From: Gallionella sp.
GTDB taxonomy: Bacteria > Pseudomonadota > Gammaproteobacteria > Burkholderiales > Gallionellaceae
Length of the DNA: 64,000 nucleotides
Reading direction: 5' to 3'
NCBI GenBank assembly: GCA_013043965.1
Contig: JABEVF010000082.1
Span: 1-64,000, forward strand
Shown: piece after piece, positions 1-10,580 of the stretch
Layout: each line of letters opens with the position of its first letter
How positions within the stretch are numbered: the first letter of the stretch is position 1
The notes under the pieces: model-generated
Told to the model about the DNA's origin: nothing
What the model saw: only the letters and a program-made list of their open reading frames with translations
Database searches by the model: none
Program-made: the position numbers and the translations under genes

Positions 1-97
1 GAGTCTTCAGAACCTTGATCTTGCCAGCAATGGCGGCCCACTTCTACCGCTTTCTAGCTCATAAATTCAACTCGTACACAGAGTTTTGCAAGAGGCT
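1..97. mobile_element. Possible insertion-sequence end abutting broken glpD
   Basis: The glpD reading frame on the minus strand loses all resemblance to its family at about base 97, and the remaining 97 bases look foreign. Read on the minus strand, the new sequence starts with GAGCCTCTTGCAAAAC, which resembles the terminal inverted repeats of some IS5-group elements. A short plus-strand frame (3-107) is open across the junction, but I do not recognise its peptide. Calling this an IS end is inference. A deletion or recombination junction is an alternative. Confidence 0.3.
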
Positions 98-295
98 CTC
101 CAGATAACGCAGACCGCCATGGATCAGTTTGCTGGAGGCGGACGAGGTGGCGGATGCCCAGTCTCCCTGTTCGACGATGGCCACACGCAAGCCGCGCAAC
201 GCGGCATCATAAGCGGTCCACGCGCCATAGATGCCGCCGCCGCACACCAGCAGGTCGAATTCCCCTCGCGCCAGGTCGGCAAGGTCACGCTGCAT
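59..295 (-). pseudogene. glpD: Glycerol-3-phosphate dehydrogenase, truncated N-terminus
   Basis: This is the first 65 or so residues of an FAD-dependent glycerol-3-phosphate dehydrogenase, the membrane-associated enzyme that passes electrons from sn-glycerol 3-phosphate to quinone. The N-terminal FAD-binding glycines (GGGIYG, residues 19-24), the TSSASSKLIHGG motif and the LRYLE motif are intact. Right after LRYLE the frame runs into unrelated sequence and stops after 78 residues, whereas the family is about 500 residues long. Nothing downstream continues it within the window. It starts inside the 3' end of the phosphodiesterase gene (11-bp overlap), as expected of an operon that makes and then oxidises glycerol 3-phosphate. 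Probably inactive. A further part of the gene could lie outside the window beyond an inserted element. Confidence 0.7.
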
Positions 296-1037
296 GATCT
301 CTCATCATCAACGCCTGTTGCGGCACATCACTGATCAGAATATCCGCTTCCAGATCCAACGCCTGTCGGATTTCCGCGTCGCTGTTGCAGGTGTAGACCG
401 CGATGATCTTGTTGTGGCTGCGCAGCAGCGCCGCCATCTCGGCGCTCAGGCGCGAGATGTGCAAACAAAAGCCATACAGAAAACTATGCTCGGACAGCAC
501 CGCGCGTGCATCCGCAAGGGTGTGTTCCGGCTCCATGTTATAGACCAGCGGAAAATTCGGCGCGCACTGATGGGCATACACCAGGCTATCCAGGTTGAAA
601 GAGGAAATCAGAATTTCATCGCCGTTTCTTGCGCCCACCAGTGCCAGCGTTTGGCGCACTTTGAGCTGTTGCCTGGCCGACGTTTCCCAGTCGCGGTTCT
701 TGATCTCCAGCAACAAGCGGGTACGCGAGCGGTAGCGTTCGATGAAGTCTTTGAGGCGCATCACGCTTTCCGCCGGGCCGGATGGAGCAAAGTGCGCGGC
801 GAAATCCATCGCCTGCAATTCGGCGAAATCGAAATCGTCCAGGTGTTTGCCCGGCAATCCCACTTTGTCGAGAAAGCGGTCGTGCCACAACACCGTCACC
901 TCGTCGCGACTCAATTGCACGTCGGTCTCCATGCCATTGATATCGTCTTTTAGCGCAAGGTCGAAAGCCGTGCGCGTGTTTTCGGCCGCGCTGCGATTGG
1001 CCCCCCGGTGGGCAAAGATTTGAGTTTTTCTCAGCAT
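285..1037 (-). CDS. ugpQ: Glycerophosphodiester phosphodiesterase
   Basis: A 250-residue GDPD-family enzyme that hydrolyses deacylated phospholipids (glycerophosphodiesters) to sn-glycerol 3-phosphate and the free alcohol. The catalytic and metal-binding signature is complete: H10-R-G near the start, E19-N-T, E37-x-D39 and H52 (the second catalytic His, in LWHD). There is no signal peptide, so it is probably the cytoplasmic UgpQ type and not the periplasmic GlpQ type. It overlaps the upstream hydrolase by 7 bp and the broken glpD by 11 bp, so the three minus-strand genes look translationally coupled and would carry out lipid breakdown up to glycerol-phosphate oxidation. Confidence 0.85.
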   Translation of the reverse strand: MLRKTQIFAHRGANRSAAENTRTAFDLALKDDINGMETDVQLSRDEVTVLWHDRFLDKVGLPGKHLDDFDFAELQAMDFAAHFAPSGPAESVMRLKDFIERYRSRTRLLLEIKNRDWETSARQQLKVRQTLALVGARNGDEILISSFNLDSLVYAHQCAPNFPLVYNMEPEHTLADARAVLSEHSFLYGFCLHISRLSAEMAALLRSHNKIIAVYTCNSDAEIRQALDLEADILISDVPQQALMMRDHAA

Positions 1038-2260
1038 GGTTCCTCCTTCTGTTGTTCTGCTCCAGGCAGGTTATCCATGAATTTCCGCATGCTGTTCGTC
1101 ATGTCCGCAAAACTGGGGTTGAACATCAGTCTCCGCATGATGCCGGTCTGCAAATTCTCCGGCGTGATCTCGCCCTGCGAGACTTGTGCCGGGTGGGTGC
1201 GGCAGGCGATATATTTTTCGATCTGGTCGGGATAGTAGTGCGCGCAATTTGCGTAGTCACCGTGTACACCATAGTGCGCGTCGGCGGCGGGCAGCACGAT
1301 AGCGGTATGCGCGGAACTTAATATCCGTTGTTCGGGATATGCGCTATTCACCTGTTCCAGGCGGTGTGTGGGAAAACCGTCCGGTAAAGCGGTGGTGGCT
1401 GTGCCGTACCACACCAGCTTGCTGGCGGGATGCCGCGTGCGCGCCATGAAATCCAGTGTCGCCGTGGCTTGCACCGTCGCATCGTCGGCACTAGCGACAG
1501 CGAAGATAGGGATGCTCGATGCCCGTCCACGGTTTGCTGCCTGCACTGCGTGGGTCAGCGAGCGCATCTGGGCCGCGCCATTCTTGGGGAAAGATTCGTA
1601 TTTGTAGAGGTCGGCATCGGGCTGTATCGTCACCCATCTTGCGGCGGGTTTGAACCAGCTATACAGTTTGTGCATCTTGGCGTAAACCGCGCGGCTGGTG
1701 ATCTTCAGGGCCGGGGAGAACAGGAACAGGCCGCGTACACGCGTATCCTTCAGACTCTGGTAGAGACTCAGGGTCGCCCCTGTGGACAGTCCGCCCAGAT
1801 ACACTTCATCGACTTCCCGCGCCACGCATTCTGTGCCGTAGGCCACCGCCTTCGCCCATTCCCGCCACTCGACATCCAGCAGATCGCCGGGCTGCGTGCC
1901 GTGCCCCGGCAGCAGGATGGCCAGCACCAAAAAACCTTGCCCCGCAAAATAATTTGCCAGATGCCGCATGAAATAAGGTGAGTCGGTCAGCCCGTGGGTG
2001 AGCAGGATACCGCGCCGGTAAGGCTTGCTTGTGCCGTCCGCAACGCGGGGTTTGAGCGCGAACGGCATATTGCCCTCGATCACTTTTTCGGGTTCGGTCG
2101 TGCCCAACCTTGCGTGGGCCTCGCGCAGCGTGTCTCGGGTCAGCATCACATAGTCGGCGAACGATAAATCTCCACCGCGAAATGTCGTGTTCAAGCCCGA
2201 TGGCTGATGCCGCCGGGCCAAGTGCGGTGCCGCGATGTCGGGGAGTGAGGGTGGCTGCAT
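1031..2260 (-). CDS. Alpha/beta hydrolase, possible lysophospholipase
   Basis: A 409-residue alpha/beta-hydrolase-fold protein. It shows an oxyanion-hole HG pair at residues 89-90 (LLTHGLTDSP), a GHG at about 119-121 and the nucleophile elbow G157-L-S159-T-G161. Late Asp and His candidates complete the triad. No signal peptide or membrane segment is evident, although some relatives are lipid-associated. Position directly upstream of and overlapping ugpQ suggests a carboxylester substrate such as a lysophospholipid or acylglycerol, but that is inferred from neighbours only. The approximately 80-residue N-terminal extension before the core fold is longer than in a minimal hydrolase. Confidence 0.65.
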   Translation of the reverse strand: MQPPSLPDIAAPHLARRHQPSGLNTTFRGGDLSFADYVMLTRDTLREAHARLGTTEPEKVIEGNMPFALKPRVADGTSKPYRRGILLTHGLTDSPYFMRHLANYFAGQGFLVLAILLPGHGTQPGDLLDVEWREWAKAVAYGTECVAREVDEVYLGGLSTGATLSLYQSLKDTRVRGLFLFSPALKITSRAVYAKMHKLYSWFKPAARWVTIQPDADLYKYESFPKNGAAQMRSLTHAVQAANRGRASSIPIFAVASADDATVQATATLDFMARTRHPASKLVWYGTATTALPDGFPTHRLEQVNSAYPEQRILSSAHTAIVLPAADAHYGVHGDYANCAHYYPDQIEKYIACRTHPAQVSQGEITPENLQTGIMRRLMFNPSFADMTNSMRKFMDNLPGAEQQKEEPC

Positions 2261-2333
2261 GGCGAATTGTGCGTGTGGGCTGATCTGGTGCGAATTATGA
2301 CTCAGCTGCCATCGATAGATGGAAGTTCCTGCG

Positions 2334-3257
2334 TTACAACCCGCTCAGCACTTTGATGTGTGCCGCCACGCTGCGCCCCAGAGCATGCAGGTCATAACCG
2401 CCCTCCAGTGCGGAGACGATGCGCCGTCGCGCATATCTTTCCGCCATATTTTTCAGCTCGGCGGTGACCCAGGAATAGTCGGGTTCGCTCAATTTCAGCA
2501 TCGCCATATCATCGTCGCGGTGCGCGTCGAAGCCCGCCGAGATCAGCAGTAGCTCGGGCTCAAAACGCTTCAGCGCAGGCAGCCAGTGCCGCGTGACCGC
2601 CTCGCGAAACTCTCTACTACCCGAACCGGCAGCCAGCGGCACATTGATGATGTGCGCGTTGCCGCTGTCGGCGCCGCGATAGGGATAGAAAGGGTGTTGG
2701 AAGGTGGAGCACAGCATGACGCGGGGATCGTCGTGAAAGATATCTTCCGTGCCGTTGCCGTGATGCACATCGAAATCGAGTACCGCGACGCGCTGCAAGC
2801 CGTGCTGCGCCAGCGCGTGAGCCGCCCCCACCGCGATGTTGTTGAAGATGCAAAACCCCATCGCCTGCCGGCGCTCCGCGTGATGTCCGGGCGGGCGGAC
2901 ACAGCAAAAGGCATTCTCGACCTTGCCCGACATCACCAGATCCACCGCCATCACCACCGCTCCCGCCGCACGCAGGGCGGCCTGATAGGTGAACGGGTTC
3001 ATCGCGGTGTCGCCGTCGAGTTGCACGATGGCCTGCGGCGGAACGCTGGCCGCGATCAAATCAACGTAATCCGCATCGTGTACCCGCAACAACTGCTCGC
3101 GTGTCGCTTCTCCCGCCTCGTGATGTTGCAAATAATTCATCAGACCGGACGCGATCAACTGGTCCTCGATGGCGTGGATGCGCGCCGGAGATTCTGGGTG
3201 ATGCGCGCCCATATCGTGTTTCAGGCACAGGGGATGGCTGATATAGGCGGTCTGCAC
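2334..3257 (-). CDS. Histone deacetylase-family Zn-dependent deacetylase
   Basis: A 307-residue member of the arginase/HDAC superfamily (AcuC, acetoin-utilisation protein and bacterial acetylpolyamine amidohydrolase relatives). Seen: the RPPGHH motif with H125-H126, the FDVHHGNGT motif in which D163 and H165 are the zinc ligands, and ISAGFDAH supplying the third Asp. Known members remove acetyl groups from lysines or polyamines. It is divergently transcribed from a PatZ-type lysine acetyltransferase only 76 bp away, which makes reversible protein-lysine acetylation, with acetyl-CoA synthetase as a classic target, the most attractive role. An acetylpolyamine substrate cannot be excluded from sequence. 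Confidence 0.8.
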   Translation of the reverse strand: MQTAYISHPLCLKHDMGAHHPESPARIHAIEDQLIASGLMNYLQHHEAGEATREQLLRVHDADYVDLIAASVPPQAIVQLDGDTAMNPFTYQAALRAAGAVVMAVDLVMSGKVENAFCCVRPPGHHAERRQAMGFCIFNNIAVGAAHALAQHGLQRVAVLDFDVHHGNGTEDIFHDDPRVMLCSTFQHPFYPYRGADSGNAHIINVPLAAGSGSREFREAVTRHWLPALKRFEPELLLISAGFDAHRDDDMAMLKLSEPDYSWVTAELKNMAERYARRRIVSALEGGYDLHALGRSVAAHIKVLSGL

Positions 3258-3333
3258 GGTTTGCTCCGTAACGGTTGGTCAATACGACGGTGCTATCATA
3301 GCGGGCAAGCCAATCAAGCTAAAGCACAAAATC

Positions 3334-6012
3334 ATGGGCAAGCACTATCTCAGCACCTTGTTCGCTCCAAAATCCGTCGCGGTATTCGGTGCCAGCGACC
3401 GCGTCGATTCCGTCGGCCAGATCGTCTTCAAGAACATGTTGGAAAGCGGATTCAAAGGTACGCTCTATCCGATCAACGCGAAGAATACCCAAGTCCAGGG
3501 GCAGCGTGCCTATGCCGCCATCGCCGACATCGCCGAGCCGGTCGAACTGGTGGTGATCGCCACCCCGCCCCAGACCGTGCCGGACATCATCGAAGCATGC
3601 GGCATACACGGCGTGAAAGCGGCGGTCATCATCACCGCCGGATTCGGCGAGGCGGGTGCGGCAGGTGTCGCGCTGGAGAAAGAGCTGATCGCGACTGCAT
3701 TGCGCTACAACATCCGCCTGATCGGGCCGAACTGTCTGGGCATCATGCGCCCCTCCATCGGTCTGAATGCCACGTTCAACAAGGGCGGTGCGAACATTGG
3801 CAACATCGCATTCGTGTCCCAGTCCGGCGCGCTTTGCACTGCGATCCTGGACTGGGCGCAGAGCAACGATGTGGGCTTTTCCAGCGTAGTATCGATGGGA
3901 TCCTCTACCGATGTGGATTTCGGCGAGATACTCGATTATCTGGTGTCCGATTCCGATACACACAGCATCCTGATGTACATCGAAGGCATACGCAACGCAC
4001 GCAGCTTTATGAGCGCACTGCGCGCGGCGGCGCGCATCAAACCGGTGATCCTGGTCAAGGTCGGCCGCCATGCGGCAGGCTCCAAGGCAGCGATGTCGCA
4101 TACCGCGTCACTGGTCGGTGCGGACGATGTGTTCGACGCGGCAGTCAGCCGCGCCGGGGTGGTGCGCGTACAGACCATCACGCAACTGTTTACTGCCGCC
4201 AAAGCGTTGTCTTGCGGCTTTCGCCCGGTGGGCAATCGCCTCGCCATCGTCACCAACGGCGGCGGTCCCGGTGTGATGGCGACGGATAGGGTCTCCGATC
4301 TTGGGCTGACCATGGCGGTTTTGTCGGATGCCACCATCGAGACTCTGAACCAGTACCTGCCGCCGAACTGGCCGCATGGTAATCCGGTGGATATCATCGG
4401 TGATGCGCAGGCAGACCGTTACCACCATGCCGTCAAAGCCTGCCTGGAGGACGATAACGTGGACGGCGTGCTGGCTATCCTCACGCCGCAAGCGATGACC
4501 AAACCGCTGGAGTCGGCGCAAGCCCTGATCGCGCTTTCCAACACCCACAGCAAGCCGCTGTTGACCTGCTGGATGGGCGAGTCGCAGGTCTCGGAAGCGC
4601 GCCATGCCTTCGCTGCCGCGCACAAACCGCACTTCCGCACTCCGGAACCTGCCGTCGAAGTGTTCGCTCATCTGTCCGCCTATTACCGCAACCAGAAACT
4701 GTTGATGCAGATGCCCGGATCGTTCTCGCATCACGTCGAACCCGATGTGGAAAGTGCGCGGCTCATCATTGAAGGCGCGATGCAGGAACGCCGCAAAGTT
4801 CTCACGGAAATGGAGTCGAAAGCCCTGCTGTCGGCTTTCCATATTCCGGTTGCCAGAACCATGGTCGCGCGCTCACCCAACGAAGCCCTATTGATCGCCC
4901 AGCAACTGGGCTTTCCGGTCGCGATGAAGGTCAACTCGCACGACATCACGCACAAGAGCGATGCCGGTGGCGTGATACTCAACTTGCGCAACGCGCAGGA
5001 GGTGCGTGCCGCCTATCAGCACATCATCGACAATGTGCAGCGCAATCGCCCCAGTGCCAGAGTGGATGGCCTTTCCATCGAACCGATGATCATCAAACCG
5101 AATGGCCGCGAACTGATGATAGGCGTGACCACCGACCCGGTGTTCGGCCCGGTGATTACCTTCGGCGCGGGCGGCACTGCGGTCGAGATCATGGGAGATC
5201 GCGCCGTTGCGCTGCCGCCGCTGAATAGCTTCCTGGTCAAAGAACTGATCCAGGGCACGCGCATCGGCAAGATGCTGGGCGCGTTCCGCAACATGGTGCC
5301 AGCCGATATGGAAGCCTTGGAAGATGTGTTGCTGCGCGTCTCGGAGATGGTCTGCGAGCTGCCACTTATCAAAGAGATGGACATCAATCCGCTGATACTT
5401 GACGAGAACGGCGCACTGGCCGCCGATGCGCGCGTGGTGGTGGAGTTTAGCCAACCGGGTGCAGACCGCTATGCGCACATGGCGATCTATCCCTATCCCA
5501 CCCAGTTGGTCAGCAGATGGCAACTCGCCGACGGCACCGACATCACGATCCGCCCGATCCGCCCGGAGGATGCCGAACTGGTACAGCAGTTCGTCCGCGA
5601 ACTCTCGGATGAAACCAAGTATTTCCGTTTCATGAACAGCATGCAGGAACTCACCGAGAACATGCTGGTGCGCTTCACGCAGATCGATTACAGCCGCGAG
5701 ATGGCATTGATCGCAGTGACCGAAGGACAAGGCAAAGATATCCAGTTGGGAGTGGCCAGATATGCAATCAATCCGGATGGCGAGACCTGCGAGTTCGCCT
5801 TGGTGGTTGCCGACCATATTACCGGAAAAGGCTTGGGACAGAAGCTCCTGGTTTCGTTGATGGACGCGGCGCGCGACAAAGGACTGAAGACCATCGAAGG
5901 AGAAGTGCTGAACAACAATCACAACATGCTCAAGCTGATGACCCGTCTAGGTTTTTCCATGCACGCCAGCGACGATGATCAGGCCATCACGAAAGTGAGC
6001 AAAAGGCTTTAG
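3334..6012 (+). CDS. PatZ-type protein lysine acetyltransferase (acyl-CoA synthetase + GNAT)
   Basis: An 892-residue protein with a CoA-binding domain (about 1-130), succinyl-CoA-ligase-like domains (to about 460), an ATP-grasp segment (about 475-700, with the GAGGTAVEI stretch) and a C-terminal GNAT acetyltransferase domain (about 720-892). Length and order match E. coli PatZ/YfiQ (886 residues) and Salmonella Pat, which acetylate lysines of acetyl-CoA synthetase and other central enzymes using acetyl-CoA. In those proteins the synthetase-like part is catalytically dead and acts as a sensor. Whether that holds here is not visible. The start ATG follows a short leader shared with the divergent deacetylase gene. 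Confidence 0.85.
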   Translation: MGKHYLSTLFAPKSVAVFGASDRVDSVGQIVFKNMLESGFKGTLYPINAKNTQVQGQRAYAAIADIAEPVELVVIATPPQTVPDIIEACGIHGVKAAVIITAGFGEAGAAGVALEKELIATALRYNIRLIGPNCLGIMRPSIGLNATFNKGGANIGNIAFVSQSGALCTAILDWAQSNDVGFSSVVSMGSSTDVDFGEILDYLVSDSDTHSILMYIEGIRNARSFMSALRAAARIKPVILVKVGRHAAGSKAAMSHTASLVGADDVFDAAVSRAGVVRVQTITQLFTAAKALSCGFRPVGNRLAIVTNGGGPGVMATDRVSDLGLTMAVLSDATIETLNQYLPPNWPHGNPVDIIGDAQADRYHHAVKACLEDDNVDGVLAILTPQAMTKPLESAQALIALSNTHSKPLLTCWMGESQVSEARHAFAAAHKPHFRTPEPAVEVFAHLSAYYRNQKLLMQMPGSFSHHVEPDVESARLIIEGAMQERRKVLTEMESKALLSAFHIPVARTMVARSPNEALLIAQQLGFPVAMKVNSHDITHKSDAGGVILNLRNAQEVRAAYQHIIDNVQRNRPSARVDGLSIEPMIIKPNGRELMIGVTTDPVFGPVITFGAGGTAVEIMGDRAVALPPLNSFLVKELIQGTRIGKMLGAFRNMVPADMEALEDVLLRVSEMVCELPLIKEMDINPLILDENGALAADARVVVEFSQPGADRYAHMAIYPYPTQLVSRWQLADGTDITIRPIRPEDAELVQQFVRELSDETKYFRFMNSMQELTENMLVRFTQIDYSREMALIAVTEGQGKDIQLGVARYAINPDGETCEFALVVADHITGKGLGQKLLVSLMDAARDKGLKTIEGEVLNNNHNMLKLMTRLGFSMHASDDDQAITKVSKRL

Positions 6013-6086
6013 GGTTGCCCGCCTGAACACGAGACGGCCCGGGCAAGGCGACGGTGGTGCGGGGGATGACAACGGCAAAATTGTGC

Positions 6087-6092
6087 TACAAT
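6087..6092 (+). promoter_or_regulatory. -10 box for tmRNA gene
   Basis: A near-consensus TACAAT lies about seven bases before the inferred start of the acceptor piece of the permuted tmRNA. The -35 region is poor. It is the only promoter-like element in the gap after the acetyltransferase gene, so transcription probably starts near 6099. Confidence 0.5.
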
Positions 6093-6098
6093 TCCAAG

Positions 6099-6413
6099 CA
6101 TTGTTGTGAGCAGATTTCGGTCTGCGAAAACTCCGATTCATTAAGGGCTTGTTGGACGGCGGTTCAATTCCGCCCATCTCCACCATAAGTGCAATTGAAC
6201 TAAGTGCGCTTATGCTGGGGATGACATGGCTTCGACAGTGAGCAGATAGGTTTTGGGGCGACACGTCAGGCGATCGACGTAAATGAAGCAAGCATGTAAA
6301 TGCAAACGATGAAAACTACGCTATCGCGGCCTAAAAAACCGTAAGCCGGGGTTGTTGAGCCTTGTCATACAATTCAACTAGATGGGCCTCGGATGATAAT
6401 GATTCCGGGGCCC
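6099..6413 (+). ncRNA. ssrA: Circularly permuted (two-piece) tmRNA
   Basis: This is the transfer-messenger RNA that rescues stalled ribosomes, with its halves in permuted order. The acceptor piece comes first and ends with a T-arm (6158-6174, loop TTCAATT), the acceptor 3' strand CATCTCC (6175-6181) and an encoded ACCA (6182-6185). A 31-base spacer containing a small hairpin (6186-6216) follows. The coding piece then starts at 6217 with GGGGATG, which pairs with all seven bases of the acceptor strand. A second inter-piece helix fits: 6236-6243 with 6147-6154, rich in G-U pairs. The tag frame runs from the resume codon GCA at 6302 to TAA at 6332 and encodes ANDENYAIAA. The exact mature ends of both pieces are not determinable by eye. 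Confidence 0.92.
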
Positions 6414-6424
6414 ATTGATTTTGT
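6384..6424 (+). terminator. Hairpin at 3' end of tmRNA precursor
   Basis: A 9-bp stem, GGGCCTCGG (6384-6392) with CCGGGGCCC (6405-6413), one G-U pair, followed by a short AT-rich stretch with TTTT. It fits an intrinsic terminator of the tmRNA precursor, although the weak T-run leaves a processing or structural role possible. Confidence 0.6.
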
Positions 6425-6494
6425 GCGAGCGAAATCGTCAGACGAACTCCAAGGGCCCTCGCGCCGATGGTGTGCTGTAATGGGCGGTTTGGGT

Positions 6495-7145
6495 TTAATC
6501 CAGATGCGTCAGGAGTTCCGCGGGGTGGTTCACGCTGCCTTGCGCCTTCCAGTCCTTGACAGATACGTCCTCGCTGACGTAGCCGTACAGAGCGATGATG
6601 CCGCGCATGTTGGCGGCATTGGCGGCATCCATATCGCGTCTGTCGTCTCCCAGATACAAGCATTGTTCCGGTACGACCCGGATGATCTCGCAGGCTTTGT
6701 GCATCGGGGCGGGATGGGGTTTGGCATGGGCGCAAGTATCGCCGCTGATCAGGCAGGACGCGCGGGAGGCCATGCCCAGGGCTTGCATGAGCGGCAGGGT
6801 GAAGCGGTGCGGCTTGTTAGTGACGATGCCCCATGTGATGCCGCGTTGTTCGAGGGTATCCACCAGTTCCGCGATGCCCGCGAAGAGCTTGGTTTCCACA
6901 CAGATGTGGTGCGTGTAGTGCGCCAAGAAGATGTCGCGCAAGGCTGGAAAATCGGGTGCATCGGACGTGACGTTCATGCCGGTTTTGAGCAGCCCCGCGG
7001 AGCCGTGCGAGGCTTGCGGACGCAGCACCGCCAGCGGCAGGGGCGGCAAGTTGCGGCTGGCGCGCACATGATTGAGCGCGGCCGCCAGATCAGGTGCGGT
7101 GTCGGCAAACGTGCCGTCCAGATCGAACAGGACGGCTTTGATCAC
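6495..7145 (-). CDS. gph: Phosphoglycolate phosphatase
   Basis: A 216-residue HAD-superfamily phosphatase that dephosphorylates 2-phosphoglycolate from DNA repair and oxygenation reactions. HAD motif I is FDLDGT with nucleophile D8 and acid D10. Motif II is the TNKPH segment, and motif IV is [10 protein letters not shown]. The start chosen is the GTG at 7143-7145, which overlaps the ubiG stop codon as GTGA. A longer in-frame extension upstream would lie entirely inside ubiG and has no similarity. The pairing with ubiG upstream of gyrA is a familiar betaproteobacterial arrangement. Some UbiG-linked Gph homologues were instead named MupP-like sugar-phosphate phosphatases, so substrate is less certain than fold. 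Confidence 0.85.
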   Translation of the reverse strand: MIKAVLFDLDGTFADTAPDLAAALNHVRASRNLPPLPLAVLRPQASHGSAGLLKTGMNVTSDAPDFPALRDIFLAHYTHHICVETKLFAGIAELVDTLEQRGITWGIVTNKPHRFTLPLMQALGMASRASCLISGDTCAHAKPHPAPMHKACEIIRVVPEQCLYLGDDRRDMDAANAANMRGIIALYGYVSEDVSVKDWKAQGSVNHPAELLTHLD

Positions 7146-7843
7146 TCGTTGCCCTTGCGGCACGCAATCATGTAATTGACATCGGTATCCTTGCCCAGTG
7201 AGTAGACTTTGCTGATGGGGTTGTAGCTCATGCCGATCAGGTCGACGACGTTTAATCGCGCGTTGCGGCAGGACTGCGCCAGTTCGGAAGGCTTGAGGAA
7301 TTTGGCGTAGTCGTGTGTGCCGCGCGGCAGCATGCTGAGCACATATTCCGCGCCGATGATGGCGAACAGATAGGACTTGGGGTTGCGGTTCAACGTGGAG
7401 AAGAACACCCGCCCGCCCGGCTTGACCAGGCTGGCGCAGGCCGCGATGACGCTGTCGGGATCGGGCACGTGTTCCAGCATTTCCAGGCAAGTGACCACGT
7501 CGTAATGCGCGGGTTGATCGGCGGCCAAGGTTTCCACGGCGATCTTGCGGTAGTCCACTCGTTGCTTGCTGTCCAGCAGATGCAGTTTGGCGACTTGCAG
7601 GGCTTTGTCGGACAGGTCGATGCCGGTCACGCGCGCGCCCAGGCCCGCCATCCCTTCGGACAGGATGCCACCACCGCAGCCGACATCCAGAACCGTTTTA
7701 CCAGTCAGTGGCACGTGGCTGTCGATGTACTTCAGACGCAGCGGATTAATGTCGTGCAGCGGTTTGAATTCGCTGTGCGGATCCCACCATTTGTGTGCGA
7801 GTTGCGAGAATTTTTCGATTTCGACCGGATCGACGTTGGGCAT
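7142..7843 (-). CDS. ubiG: Ubiquinone biosynthesis O-methyltransferase
   Basis: A 233-residue class I SAM-dependent methyltransferase that performs both O-methylation steps of ubiquinone synthesis. The family N-terminus ([12 protein letters not shown]) and the SAM-binding glycine motif VLDVGCGGG (51-59) are intact, followed by the [11 protein letters not shown] segment characteristic of UbiG. The length agrees with E. coli UbiG (240). It heads a two-gene operon with gph through a 4-bp stop/start overlap and is divergent from gyrA across about 165 bp. Confidence 0.93.
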   Translation of the reverse strand: MPNVDPVEIEKFSQLAHKWWDPHSEFKPLHDINPLRLKYIDSHVPLTGKTVLDVGCGGGILSEGMAGLGARVTGIDLSDKALQVAKLHLLDSKQRVDYRKIAVETLAADQPAHYDVVTCLEMLEHVPDPDSVIAACASLVKPGGRVFFSTLNRNPKSYLFAIIGAEYVLSMLPRGTHDYAKFLKPSELAQSCRNARLNVVDLIGMSYNPISKVYSLGKDTDVNYMIACRKGNE

Positions 7844-8008
7844 GGCGGGTGGCGGGAGTCTGTTGGATGAGGTAGCGACTTTAGCAAAACTTGGGGGTTT
7901 ACGCCAAATTGCACCGCCAGGGCAGGGTGCATGGGGGGTGGTTTGGGGGGAGATGGCTGTGGTAAACTCGCACGCTGTTTTTTAGCCCCAATAACTACAC
8001 CGGATACC

Positions 8009-10576
<2,568 letters not shown>

Positions 10577-10580
10577 ACCT

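Noticed and set aside
2586-4289. A 567-codon plus-strand frame across the deacetylase and acetyltransferase genes
   Set aside because: It crosses two well-supported genes in other frames, and its translation is Arg/His-rich noise.
5947-6291. A minus-strand frame opposite the tmRNA gene
   Set aside because: It reads through the antisense of a well-supported structured RNA.
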